Below, piece after piece: positions 5,723-11,915 of a DNA stretch of 11,915 nucleotides. The DNA comes from a bacterium (GTDB lineage Bacteria; Elusimicrobiota; Elusimicrobia; Elusimicrobiales; UBA9959), in assembly GCA_021812825.1 (NCBI GenBank), contig JAKAMO010000080.1, positions 1-11,915 of the forward strand, in the 5' to 3' direction. The notes beneath the pieces were generated by a model. It was not told where the DNA came from and ran no database searches. It saw only the letters and a program-made list of their open reading frames with translations. The position numbers and the translations under genes were made by a program. Within the stretch, counting starts at the first letter, position 1, and each line of letters begins with the position of its first letter.

Positions 5723-6463
5723 ATGCGGAAATATCTTTTTGCGGTACTGCTGCCGGCGCTCTTCTGCGCCCGGGCGGCCGCCTTCAGCCCGCTCATCGGG
5801 GAGGACGCCAGGTTCCTCGGTGAGGACGGCCGGCAGATGCAGGGCTGGCTGGATTACGGCGTCTCGCGCGAGGGGGCCGACCGTTACTCCACCGGCGCTT
5901 TCGCCGAGCTGGTCTACGGCCTGTTCGAAAAGCTCGAGCTGAAGGTCACTGTTCCCTGGCACGGCTGGACCTCGCGCGGCATCTCCGAAAGCGGCCTCGG
6001 CGACGTCATGCTCGAGGGAAAGTTCGGCTGCGCGTGCCGCGCCGGCTGGGACCTCGCCCTGAAGCCGGGCTTCTCTCTGCCGGCAGGCAACGAGGCCAAG
6101 AGCCTCGGGGCCGGCAAGGGGGGCGCCTGGCTTTACGGCATAGCGGAGCGCTCCTTCGGGGAGTGGCGGCTCACGCTGAACGGCGGTTATATGTACAACC
6201 GGAATTCCATCGACGAGCGCGAGAGCATTTTCAGCGGCTCCGGCGCCGCCGCGCTCAGGCTTGGGCGCGACCTCGCGGCTACGGCTATGCTGTCCGCGGC
6301 CACCAACATGGACAAGAGCAGATCGTCCCACCCGCTCAACGCCATGCTGGGCCTGGTCTGGTCCCCTTACCGGACTCTGGACGTGAATTTTGGCACGCGG
6401 TTCGGCCTTAATAACGGGGCCGACGATTACGGCCTCGTAGGCGGCCTGGCGCTCAGGATCTGA
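5723..6463 (+). CDS. outer-membrane beta-barrel protein, MetA/phenol-degradation-like family
   Basis: A 246-residue exported protein with signal peptide RKYLFAVLLPALFCARAAA, then short amphipathic strands ending in VGGLALRI. LVYGLFEKLELKVTVPW, SGLGDVMLEGKF and LKPGFSLPAGNE match the pattern of the 'putative MetA-pathway of phenol degradation' barrel family (PF13557), whose members are outer-membrane barrels of poorly known substrate. Nothing here indicates phenol metabolism. Its position after nikR and a Ni/Co-type permease suggests it is an outer-membrane pore for nickel or a nickel chelate; this is inference from context. It has its own promoter-like sequence, so it need not always follow the transporter. 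Confidence 0.75.
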   Translation: MRKYLFAVLLPALFCARAAAFSPLIGEDARFLGEDGRQMQGWLDYGVSREGADRYSTGAFAELVYGLFEKLELKVTVPWHGWTSRGISESGLGDVMLEGKFGCACRAGWDLALKPGFSLPAGNEAKSLGAGKGGAWLYGIAERSFGEWRLTLNGGYMYNRNSIDERESIFSGSGAAALRLGRDLAATAMLSAATNMDKSRSSHPLNAMLGLVWSPYRTLDVNFGTRFGLNNGADDYGLVGGLALRI

Positions 6464-6465
6464 CC

Positions 6466-6478
6466 GCCGCTTCGCGGC
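6466..6478 (+). other. small hairpin between barrel gene and DUF302 gene
   Basis: A perfect 5-bp stem, GCCGC-TTC-GCGGC, begins three bases after the barrel gene stop codon. It has no T tract, so it is not a standard terminator; it may stabilise the upstream mRNA end. The strong GAGGAGG of the next gene follows at about 6487-6493. Confidence 0.4.
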
Positions 6479-6497
6479 TAAAGAACGAGGAGGTTTT

Positions 6498-6878
6498 ATG
6501 CTGCATATCGTGGAGAGTTCCAGGACCGTCGCGGAGATTGTGGAACATTTTCCGAAAGCGGCCGCGGCGCACAAGTTCGGCGTGCTGGGCCAGCACGACC
6601 TGCGCCAGAAGCTGAAGGAAAAGGGCATCCCGTTCGACAGGGACTGCACGGTGTTCGAGATCTGCAGCCCGCTGAACGCCAAGGCCGTCCTGGAGGCGGA
6701 CATGGCCATCTCCACCGCGCTGCCCTGCCGCGTCGCCGTCTACTCCGAGGGCGGGCTCACGAAAATAGCCACGCTCAGTCCCACGATGCTGCTGCAGGTC
6801 TTCGGGCATCCGGAACTGAAGCCCGCCGCCGAGGAAGTTGAGAACGTTATCTACGCCATCATGGACGAGCTGCGCTAG
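6498..6878 (+). CDS. DUF302 family protein
   Basis: A 126-residue soluble protein with no signal peptide. It begins LHIVESSRTVAEIVEHFPKA and continues HKFGVLGQHDLRQKLKEKG, the pattern of DUF302 (PF03625): an early helix (TVAEIVEHF) followed by the strand HKFGVL, then FDRDCTVFEICSPLNAKAVLEAD and the ALPCRVAVY strand. The biochemical role of DUF302 is not established, although members often occur near redox or metal genes. Cys56 in TVFEICSP and Cys77 in LPCR are candidates for metal or thiol chemistry. A GAGGAGG ribosome binding site (6487-6493) defines the ATG. It lies 34 bases after the barrel gene on the same strand, so co-transcription is likely. Confidence 0.85.
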   Translation: MLHIVESSRTVAEIVEHFPKAAAAHKFGVLGQHDLRQKLKEKGIPFDRDCTVFEICSPLNAKAVLEADMAISTALPCRVAVYSEGGLTKIATLSPTMLLQVFGHPELKPAAEEVENVIYAIMDELR

Positions 6879-6901
6879 CCCGGCGGAAGCCTCCGGTTTG
6901 C

Positions 6902-6907
6902 TAGAAT
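6902..6907 (+). promoter_or_regulatory. possible -10 box of the methyltransferase gene
   Basis: TAGAAT lies 27 bases before the methyltransferase ATG, in a short gap after the DUF302 stop. No recognisable -35 box precedes it. The leader that follows is GC-rich, with GGCC repeats, and has no Shine-Dalgarno sequence. Confidence 0.35.
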
Positions 6908-6934
6908 AACAGGGCCGGTCCTGGCCGGCGCCGG

Positions 6935-7951
6935 ATGACCGATAATATATTTAAGACATTGCTGGGCCCGGCGCTGGAGAGACGCGGGGCCCTCCTCGCG
7001 TCCCTGGCCGCCGAGGGCACCGACTGTTACCGCGTTTTCAACGGCATAGCCGAGGGGTTTACCGGCCTTACCGTCGACCGTTACGGCGGCCTCGTCCTCG
7101 CGCAGACCTTCCGCGAGCCGCTGGGTCCGGAAGAACTTCTCCGCCTGGAGGAGGCCTTGCGGGGGCTCCTGCCCCACCCTTTCGCCTTCGCCTACAACCA
7201 CCGCGGCAAAAAACCGGCCGAGCCGTTCGGAAAATGGCACCGCCCGTCCCCGGAGGCGCTGGCCGAGTTCGTCTGTTACGAGGGCGGAGTCAAATTCCTG
7301 ATAGCGGCCCGCCACCGCGGCATAGACCCGTGGCTCTTCCTGGACCTGCGCGCGGCCAGGCGGTTCGTCCGGAACAATTCAAAAAGCCGGAGCGTGCTGA
7401 ACCTGTTCTCCTATACCTGCGGCGTCGGCGTCTGCGCCTCCGCTGGCGGGGCGGCCGAGGTCTGGAACGTGGATTTTGCGGCGTCCAGTCTCGAAGTGGG
7501 GAGGCGCAACGCCGAGCTCAACGGCATACCGGCGGAGAAGTTCCGGAACATCAACGAGGACTGCCTCACTACGGCGCGCCAGCTCGCGGGTATCCCCGTC
7601 GGAGGGCGCTACGGGCAGAAGGTGCGGTACGGCAAGTTCGAACCGAAAGCTTTCGATATGGTCTTCCTCGACCCGCCGGCCTGGGCCAAGGGCTCGCTCA
7701 CGGCGGTGGACGTGGTGCGCGATTACCCGAGCCTCTTCAAGCCCGCGCTGCTCGCCTGCAGGCCCGGGGGGAAAGTGATCGCTACCAACCACGTGGCCTC
7801 CGTGGACTACGCCGCCTGGGAGGAAACGCTTAAACGCTGCGCCGAAAAGGCCGGCCGCCCGCTCAAAGGTATAAACCGGATAGCTCCCGACGAAGATTTC
7901 CCGTCGTTCGACGGCCGGCCGCCGCTGAAAACGGCCGTTTGCTCGCTCTAG
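6935..7951 (+). CDS. class I SAM-dependent methyltransferase, RlmI-like
   Basis: A 338-residue predicted cytoplasmic RNA methyltransferase of the RlmI/RlmK-type family (Methyltrans_SAM, PF10672). The N-terminal part (about 28-60) carries CYRVFNGIAEGFTGLTVDRY, as in the RlmI family (fold preceding the catalytic domain). The SAM motif I is NLFSYTCGVGV (156-166), the acidic residue after the second strand is D180 in WNVDFAASS, and motif IV is FDMVFLDPPAW (240-250). The C terminus ends with DEDFPSFDGRPPLKTAVCSL, also family-typical. Compared with E. coli RlmI (about 396 residues) it lacks the N-terminal PUA-type RNA-binding region, so the substrate site is uncertain. The ATG has no Shine-Dalgarno match. 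Modification of 23S rRNA cytosine is the family expectation, not shown here. Confidence 0.85.
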   Translation: MTDNIFKTLLGPALERRGALLASLAAEGTDCYRVFNGIAEGFTGLTVDRYGGLVLAQTFREPLGPEELLRLEEALRGLLPHPFAFAYNHRGKKPAEPFGKWHRPSPEALAEFVCYEGGVKFLIAARHRGIDPWLFLDLRAARRFVRNNSKSRSVLNLFSYTCGVGVCASAGGAAEVWNVDFAASSLEVGRRNAELNGIPAEKFRNINEDCLTTARQLAGIPVGGRYGQKVRYGKFEPKAFDMVFLDPPAWAKGSLTAVDVVRDYPSLFKPALLACRPGGKVIATNHVASVDYAAWEETLKRCAEKAGRPLKGINRIAPDEDFPSFDGRPPLKTAVCSL

Positions 7952-8017
7952 ACTTTGGACACAAACAGGACGGCCCGACGAATTTACTAAAATGGCATAC
8001 AAGTTTCAGAAAGCCCA

Positions 8018-8917
8018 ATGAAAATACTTTTAATGCCGGTACTTTTATCCCTTCTTGCCTGCGGCTGCGCGTCCCCGGTCCTTTACCGGCCGGCTGAGAA
8101 CGGCGATATCCCGAAGATAAAAGCCCTGCTGGATGGCGGCGCGGACCCCAACGCCAGGTGGAGTTATAACACCGATACCCCTCTGCTCGCCGCGGTAAGC
8201 CGCTCCAGGCTGGAAGCCGCCCGACTGCTGATAGAGCGCGGCGCCGATGTGAATTTAACCAGGGGCGGCGATAAGGCCGCCCCGCTGCATTACGCCGCCT
8301 GCGTCGGCAATGCCGGCATGGTCCAGCTGCTGCTTGAAAAAGGCGCCGATCCGGACCCCGGTTCCGCCACTTGTTTTTTTCTTTCCCTCTTTATGACGGG
8401 AACCCCGCTGGAACTGGCCGAAAAGAACGGGCACCAGCTTGCCGCGTCGCTGATAAGGAACGCGATCGCGTCCAGGGCCGGCCCTGCTTCCGCCGCCCTA
8501 AAGAACGCCGGGGAGTATGGCCCGCTTATAGTTTCCCTGCTGAGGTCTTACACGGGCGGGGCTAATACTATCGCGGTCGCGGGGTTTTCCTATGCGGATG
8601 GCCATGAATCCTCGGACGGGAAGATCGTCGCCGAACGCTTTACCACCGAGCTTATAAAACGCAGACAGCTGAAAGTCGTGGAGCGCAAAGAGATCGAGAA
8701 GGTCCTCTCGGAGCTGAAACTCCAGAATGCCGGGACTATCGACCCGGAGTCGGCAAAAAATATCGGGCATATGCTGGGCGCGGACCTGCTGGTTATCGGC
8801 GGGATCGTGGAACTTCCGGGCAGGGTCCTGGAGCTGAATATAAGGCTGGCCAGCGTGGAGTCGGGCGAGGCCGTGGCCGCCGTCAGCGGGCGGGTGATGA
8901 AGGATTGGATCAACTGA
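8018..8917 (+). CDS. lipoprotein with ankyrin repeats and CsgG/FlgO-like domain
   Basis: A 299-residue predicted lipoprotein. The signal peptide KILLMPVLLSLLACGC gives a lipobox at LLAC (C15), with C17 as alternative. Three ankyrin-type repeats follow at about 24-46, 52-80 and 86-113, with characteristic LLDGGADPN, LLIERGADVN and LLLEKGADPD; a partial fourth (TPLELAEKNGHQLAASLI) is at 129-146. The C-terminal half (about 182-292) resembles the CsgG/FlgO-like domain: IAVAGFSYADG, then ERFTTELIKRRQLKVVERKEIEKVLSE, then AKNIGHMLGADLLVIGGI and ESGEAVAA. Such domains are periplasmic and linked to surface-structure assembly. The ATG has only a weak ribosome binding site; TAAAAT (7988-7993) may be its -10 box. 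Coding composition is less GC-rich at its 5' end than in neighbouring genes. It is followed by a strong terminator. Confidence 0.85.
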   Translation: MKILLMPVLLSLLACGCASPVLYRPAENGDIPKIKALLDGGADPNARWSYNTDTPLLAAVSRSRLEAARLLIERGADVNLTRGGDKAAPLHYAACVGNAGMVQLLLEKGADPDPGSATCFFLSLFMTGTPLELAEKNGHQLAASLIRNAIASRAGPASAALKNAGEYGPLIVSLLRSYTGGANTIAVAGFSYADGHESSDGKIVAERFTTELIKRRQLKVVERKEIEKVLSELKLQNAGTIDPESAKNIGHMLGADLLVIGGIVELPGRVLELNIRLASVESGEAVAAVSGRVMKDWIN

Positions 8918-8962
8918 ACCCTGACCGCTTGGGGGCGCCCGGAGGTAAGGACCGAAGCCGGG

Positions 8963-9001
8963 CAAAAAAATAACCGCCGGAGGTCCCGGCGGGTATTTTT
9001 G
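8963..9001. terminator. bidirectional intrinsic terminator
   Basis: A 7-bp GC stem (8974-8980 with 8986-8992) with a 5-nt loop is extended by a run of seven A on the left and five T on the right. It can end the lipoprotein transcript (+) and the tRNA-Glu transcript (-). Confidence 0.88.
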
Positions 9002-9025
9002 CAACCCGAGGCACAGGTAAAAAAT

Positions 9026-9102
9026 TGGCGCCCCCTACGGGATTCGAACCCGTGATCTCTGCCTTGAAAGGGCAATGTCCTAGGCCGCTAGACGAAGGGG
9101 GC
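9026..9102 (-). tRNA. tRNA-Glu(TTC), CCA encoded
   Basis: Complete tRNA on the minus strand. The acceptor stem GCCCCCT pairs with AGGGGGC and the discriminator is G at 9029. CCA is encoded (9026-9028). The anticodon loop CTTTCAA gives anticodon TTC (Glu, GAA/GAG); the T arm is ACGGG-TTCGAAT-CCCGT. The sequence TTCGTCTAG and the AGGAC region match bacterial tRNA-Glu closely. A run of T residues begins two bases after the CCA. Confidence 0.97.
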
Positions 9103-9122
9103 GCAAAAACGCTTGAACTTGT

Positions 9123-9152
9123 AAAAAGCCGGTACTAAAACCGGCTTTTATT
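9123..9152. terminator. intrinsic terminator upstream of tRNA-Glu
   Basis: A stem of 6 GC-rich pairs, GCCGGT (9128-9133) with ACCGGC (9140-9145), has a 6-nt loop and is extended by A residues on the left and T residues on the right. It lies on the promoter side of tRNA-Glu and before the cell-shape operon, so it can stop read-through in the + direction. The run of A on the left could also make it work on the minus strand. Confidence 0.8.
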
Positions 9153-9206
9153 GTAGAATCATAGTCTATCAATTCCCGTCGTAACCTGTCAAACCAGGGG
9201 GGGATA

Positions 9207-10070
9207 ATGACCGAACCAGAAAATAACACGCTTCCGCCGCCGCCTCCGCGGCCTGACCCGTCCCCGGATGAGCCTGCGGGAGAGGAAAGCTCGTTGCGCG
9301 AGGAGCTGCGGCGGGCCCGCTCGCGCAACAAGGTGCTGGTGGCGATCGCGGCCGTGCTGGGCTCCGTCTTCGTGCTCCTGGCCGGGGGCGCGTACATAGT
9401 CTATACCCGTCTGAGCGCGGCGCGCGAGAACGTGGAGGCTGCCTTCGGCTCGCTGCAGCAGGAACTGCCTGTACGGACGTTCCAGCAGCCGCCGCCGGTC
9501 GTCATGCCGGGGCAGGGCAGCATGCCTATGGCGTCGTCTACGATCCCGGTCTCCTCTCTCGGCCTTTTTTCCGGCGGCCTGCCTTCTTCCGGCTCCCCTC
9601 TGCCGTCGCTGCCGCAGGCCGCGCTCGACCCGGCCCAGGCGGAGCGGGTTGCGAAGGCGATGAACAAGTACGCCAACCGGCCTATAGTCAAGGAATTCAT
9701 TGCCGAACTGAAGCGGGACCCGGAGATGGCCGCCGCTTTCAAGGCCAGCGATGGGAGCAATCCGCTGGAGATGATGGCGCATATACAGAAAGCCAGGAGC
9801 GGCGACCGGCTGGTCATGAAGTACCTGGCCAGACCTGAGGCGTTCTCACTGATGATGGAGGTAATGGCGGACCCGGACCTGCAGCCTCTGCTGCGCGGCC
9901 TGAAGCTGCCCGGGGGGGCGGTCATGCCGCCCGGAGGCCAGGGCATCCAGCTGCCGCAGGGGGGGCCTCAGGGGGCTCCGTCCACCGTGGACACTTCCGT
10001 AATGGGCGGCTCACCGGGCGCGCCCGCGGGGGGCGGCCGGCGGGTCCCTCCGTCGGTTGACAGCGAATAA
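9207..10070 (+). CDS. proline-rich single-pass membrane protein, unknown
   Basis: A 287-residue protein that I do not recognise. The N-terminal 40 residues are cytoplasmic-type, with a polyproline run (residues 10-14) and then a charged stretch (REELRRARSRNK). One transmembrane helix spans about 43-66, followed by a low-complexity Pro/Ser/Gly linker (about 88-140). A helical domain (about 142-232) contains two similar units with DP in a helical context: FIAELKRDPEMAAAF (164-178) and MMEVMADPDLQPLL (216-229), reminiscent of STI1/DP repeats. A Gly/Pro-rich tail ends the protein. It starts an apparent operon with M23 peptidase, bactofilin and a PpiD-like protein, so a role as an envelope scaffold or peptidase partner is plausible by context. 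The ribosome binding site is a poor G-run (9198-9203). Confidence 0.8.
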   Translation: MTEPENNTLPPPPPRPDPSPDEPAGEESSLREELRRARSRNKVLVAIAAVLGSVFVLLAGGAYIVYTRLSAARENVEAAFGSLQQELPVRTFQQPPPVVMPGQGSMPMASSTIPVSSLGLFSGGLPSSGSPLPSLPQAALDPAQAERVAKAMNKYANRPIVKEFIAELKRDPEMAAAFKASDGSNPLEMMAHIQKARSGDRLVMKYLARPEAFSLMMEVMADPDLQPLLRGLKLPGGAVMPPGGQGIQLPQGGPQGAPSTVDTSVMGGSPGAPAGGGRRVPPSVDSE

Positions 10071-10092
10071 TAAGATTAGGTTTAATATAGGG

Positions 10093-11076
10093 ATGCTCTG
10101 GAGATCAGTGGGGCGTTTTTTCAAGAACGTCGCCAAGCCGGTCAGCGTTTTCATAATACCCCATAACGGGATGCCTTCCGTGCGGTTCAACCTGCCGGTG
10201 TTCTTCCTGCTGGCTGGCGGCATCGCGTGGACCGGGATCACCATCTGGGCGGGCTACATAGCCGGCCGCCATTTCGATTATTACGTCACCAAGGCCGACA
10301 ACAAGGTGCTGCGTACCAAGATGTCCTACGTCTCCGAGCAGGTGGAGAAGGGCCTGGCCTATCTGGAGATGACCAAGCGCACCGACAGCCAGCTGCGCAA
10401 GGTTCTGGGCATGGACCCCTCCGACTTCGTGAAGGAGGACGGCTACGGCGGCCCGCAGGACTCCGACCTGGCCGACTTCCGGCGCATGCTGAACGCCAAG
10501 GCCTCCGAGATAAAGGAGACCAGCCTCAACAATTCCATCCAGAAGATGCAGGACGAGTCCCGCAAGCGCCTGTCCAGCTACACCGAGATGACGCTCTACC
10601 TGGCGGACCGCCATAACTCCGTGCGCGCCACGCCCTCCATCTGGCCCACCGAGGGCCGCATCACCTCGCCGTTCGGCTACCGCATCCACCCGCTGCGCAT
10701 GTCCACCGAATATCACAGCGGCGTGGATATCGCCAACGAGGCCGGCACCCCGGTGCACGCCACCGCCGACGGCGTAGTGCGTCACGCCGGCTGGGCGCAG
10801 GGCTACGGCATGTGCGTGGTCGTTGACCACGGTTTCGGCTATTCCACTCTTTACGGCCACATGAGCGAGATAGTCTCCAAGGAAGGCCAGCAGGTCAAGC
10901 GCGGTCAGCTGGTGGGACGCATGGGCTCCACGGGCACCTCTACCGGCAACCACCTGCATTACGAGGTCTGGACCAGCGGCATACCGCGCGACCCTATGAA
11001 GTACCTGAAGGTCGGCGGCAGCGGCAATACCAGCACCTTCGCGGGCCTGTTCGACGGCATTTTCGGCGGCCTGTGA
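10093..11076 (+). CDS. M23 family metallopeptidase (peptidoglycan endopeptidase)
   Basis: A 327-residue inner-membrane-anchored, periplasmic zinc endopeptidase of the M23 (LytM/DacA-like) type that cleaves peptidoglycan cross-bridges. One transmembrane helix (about residues 33-56) is preceded by SVFIIPHNGMPSVRFNL. A helical region follows (about 65-175, coiled-coil-like), and the peptidase domain is at about 184-305. The active-site motifs are complete: HSGVD (H208, D212), HMS (H256), and HLHYEV (H287, H289). I choose ATG 10093 because bases 10057-10092 have AT-rich codons unlike the rest; a TTG at 10057, overlapping the preceding gene's end, is possible. It is 23 bases after the previous stop and 16 before bactofilin. 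M23 paired with bactofilin is a known cell-shape module. Confidence 0.93.
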   Translation: MLWRSVGRFFKNVAKPVSVFIIPHNGMPSVRFNLPVFFLLAGGIAWTGITIWAGYIAGRHFDYYVTKADNKVLRTKMSYVSEQVEKGLAYLEMTKRTDSQLRKVLGMDPSDFVKEDGYGGPQDSDLADFRRMLNAKASEIKETSLNNSIQKMQDESRKRLSSYTEMTLYLADRHNSVRATPSIWPTEGRITSPFGYRIHPLRMSTEYHSGVDIANEAGTPVHATADGVVRHAGWAQGYGMCVVVDHGFGYSTLYGHMSEIVSKEGQQVKRGQLVGRMGSTGTSTGNHLHYEVWTSGIPRDPMKYLKVGGSGNTSTFAGLFDGIFGGL

Positions 11077-11092
11077 GCCGGGGGGTAAGCGA

Positions 11093-11509
11093 ATGGCAAT
11101 GTTCAAGAACACCAACATCAGCTTCGAGAGCAAGAACGGCGACACGATAATCGGCGCGGAGGCCTATTTCCAGGGTACGCTCACCGCCAAGGGTTCGCTG
11201 CGCGTGGACGGCCGCATAGACGGCTCCATCGTCGACGCCAAGATAGTCACGATCGGCAAGACCGGCAAGGTCAAAGGCGACGTCTCCTGCGAGATCTGCT
11301 ACCTCTGCGGGGAGGTGCGCGGTAACGTCACCGCGCTCGACCATATCGAGGTGCTCTCCGGCGCCCACATCGAGGGCGACATCCGAGCGCAGCGCGTGAT
11401 GATAGAGGACGGAGCGTCTTTCAACGGCAACTGCTCGATGGGCAAGCCGGATAAGAACACCCCGCAGCACGAGGGGAAAAACACCAAGTCAGAGGCCAAA
11501 CAGCAATGA
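11093..11509 (+). CDS. bactofilin
   Basis: A 138-residue polymer-forming cytoskeletal protein. The bactofilin core (PF04519) is a right-handed beta-helix, visible here as successive short strands with Gly/Val alternation: GAEAYFQGTLTAKGSLRVDG, RIDGSIVDAKIVTIGKTGKV, KGDVSCEICYLCGEVRGNV, and HIEVLSGAHIEGDIRAQRVM. A disordered, lysine-rich tail (about 117-138) follows. Members form membrane-associated filaments that recruit peptidoglycan hydrolases. The GGGGG of 11080-11084 may serve as ribosome binding site. Its stop codon overlaps the next start as ATGA, indicating translational coupling. Two cysteines (C66, C69) in EICYLC are unusual but of unknown meaning. Confidence 0.95.
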   Translation: MAMFKNTNISFESKNGDTIIGAEAYFQGTLTAKGSLRVDGRIDGSIVDAKIVTIGKTGKVKGDVSCEICYLCGEVRGNVTALDHIEVLSGAHIEGDIRAQRVMIEDGASFNGNCSMGKPDKNTPQHEGKNTKSEAKQQ

Positions 11510-11915
11510 TCTCATTCTTCTCCAAGCACAGGCGCGTGATCTTCATCGTTACCGTGGGGATCTTCCTCGTCGGCGTTTTCGTGGGCCTCGGCGCCTACGT
11601 CTTCACCGGCGCCTCCAGCTCGGCCGCGGTGGCCGAGGTCGGCGGCAAGGCCATCCCTTACCAGCAGTTCCGCTCGCAGGTCAACCGCGTGACCGCCAAC
11701 ATGAAGGACTCCGGCACCGAGGTCAACGAGATAATATCCAAGGGCATAAAGCAGGAGGTCTTCCGCGAGATGGTCGTCGAGGAGCTGCTTAGTCAGCAGG
11801 GAGAGAAGATGGGCATGATCGTGCCCAATTTCGAGGTGGCCGTGGAGGTGCAGAACACTCCGCAGTTCCGCGAGGGCGGCGCCTTCAGCCCGCGCGCCTA
11901 CTACCAGACCATCTT
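11506..11915 (+). CDS. PpiD/SurA-like periplasmic chaperone, 5' part only
   Basis: The reading frame starts at the ATGA overlap with bactofilin and is open to the window end, so the 3' part is missing. The protein begins MISFFSKHRRVIFIVTVGIF with one transmembrane helix (about 10-33). Then comes EVGGKAIPYQQFRSQVNRVT, a SurA N-terminal-type pattern (a short strand with a Gly pair, then a helix). The later segment VVEELLSQQGEKMGMIVPN and TPQFREGGAFSPRAYYQTI resembles PpiD, with its 'FxxGxFxxxxY' motif. Such proteins help outer-membrane and periplasmic proteins to fold; the parvulin domain, if present, lies outside. Start and operon position support one transcript with M23 peptidase and bactofilin. 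Confidence 0.85.
   Translation, partial: MISFFSKHRRVIFIVTVGIFLVGVFVGLGAYVFTGASSSAAVAEVGGKAIPYQQFRSQVNRVTANMKDSGTEVNEIISKGIKQEVFREMVVEELLSQQGEKMGMIVPNFEVAVEVQNTPQFREGGAFSPRAYYQTI

Noticed and set aside
2543..5796. Long open frames on the minus strand opposite the TonB receptor, nikR and permease (616 and 467 residues)
   Set aside because: They lie antisense to well-supported genes, show no domains, are very rich in Arg, Gly and Pro, and arise from the GC-rich codons of the + strand genes.
5690..6715. Minus-strand open frame opposite the barrel and DUF302 genes (341 residues)
   Set aside because: Low-complexity antisense shadow without ribosome binding site or recognisable domain; the + strand genes have clear starts and family patterns.
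10105..11145. Minus-strand open frame opposite the M23 peptidase (346 residues)
   Set aside because: Composition rich in Ala, Gly and His arises from the antisense of GC-rich codons; the + strand M23 motifs are complete.
1..11915. Mobile element, CRISPR array or phage system
   Set aside because: No transposase, integrase, phage gene, regularly spaced direct repeats or terminal inverted repeats were seen; the gene order looks chromosomal.

Overview
The window is about 11.9 kb of GC-rich, densely coding DNA from a Gram-negative (diderm) bacterium. The envelope genes support this: a TonB-dependent outer-membrane receptor, a second outer-membrane barrel, a lipoprotein, bactofilin with an M23 peptidase, and a PpiD/SurA-type chaperone. 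The gene families and the mix of GC-rich codons with frequent ATA and AGG would suit an environmental Elusimicrobiota-like lineage. That placement is inference at moderate to low confidence, because no phylogenetic marker gene is complete here.

Layout. Positions 1-61 are the 3' end of a tRNA-Leu(CAG), followed by an intrinsic terminator. A conserved-looking five-helix membrane protein of unknown function (112-924) faces, across a bidirectional terminator, a secreted clostripain-type (C11) cysteine peptidase on the minus strand (988-2382). A divergent promoter region follows.

Positions 2536-6463 form a cofactor and metal acquisition block. A TATAAT box leads directly into a compact cobalamin riboswitch (2548-2667) that precedes a BtuB-like TonB receptor (2672-4480). 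Next come the nickel regulator NikR with its own operator-like inverted repeat (4527-4553), a nickel/cobalt-type membrane transporter with a His-rich loop (5023-5667), and an outer-membrane barrel of the MetA-like type (5723-6463). Together they suggest a route for B12 and nickel across both membranes, controlled by an RNA switch and by NikR.

Positions 6498-8917 hold a DUF302 protein, an RlmI-like SAM-dependent methyltransferase, and a lipoprotein that joins ankyrin repeats to a CsgG/FlgO-like domain. A minus-strand tRNA-Glu(TTC) with an encoded CCA lies between two intrinsic terminators (8963-9152).

The last block (9207-11915) is a likely operon for envelope and cell shape: an unrecognised proline-rich single-pass membrane protein, an M23 peptidase, a bactofilin, and the beginning of a PpiD/SurA-like chaperone that runs off the window. 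Bactofilin with M23 peptidase is a known cell-shape module. The upstream membrane protein is a candidate new partner. No mobile element, CRISPR array or phage gene was seen.
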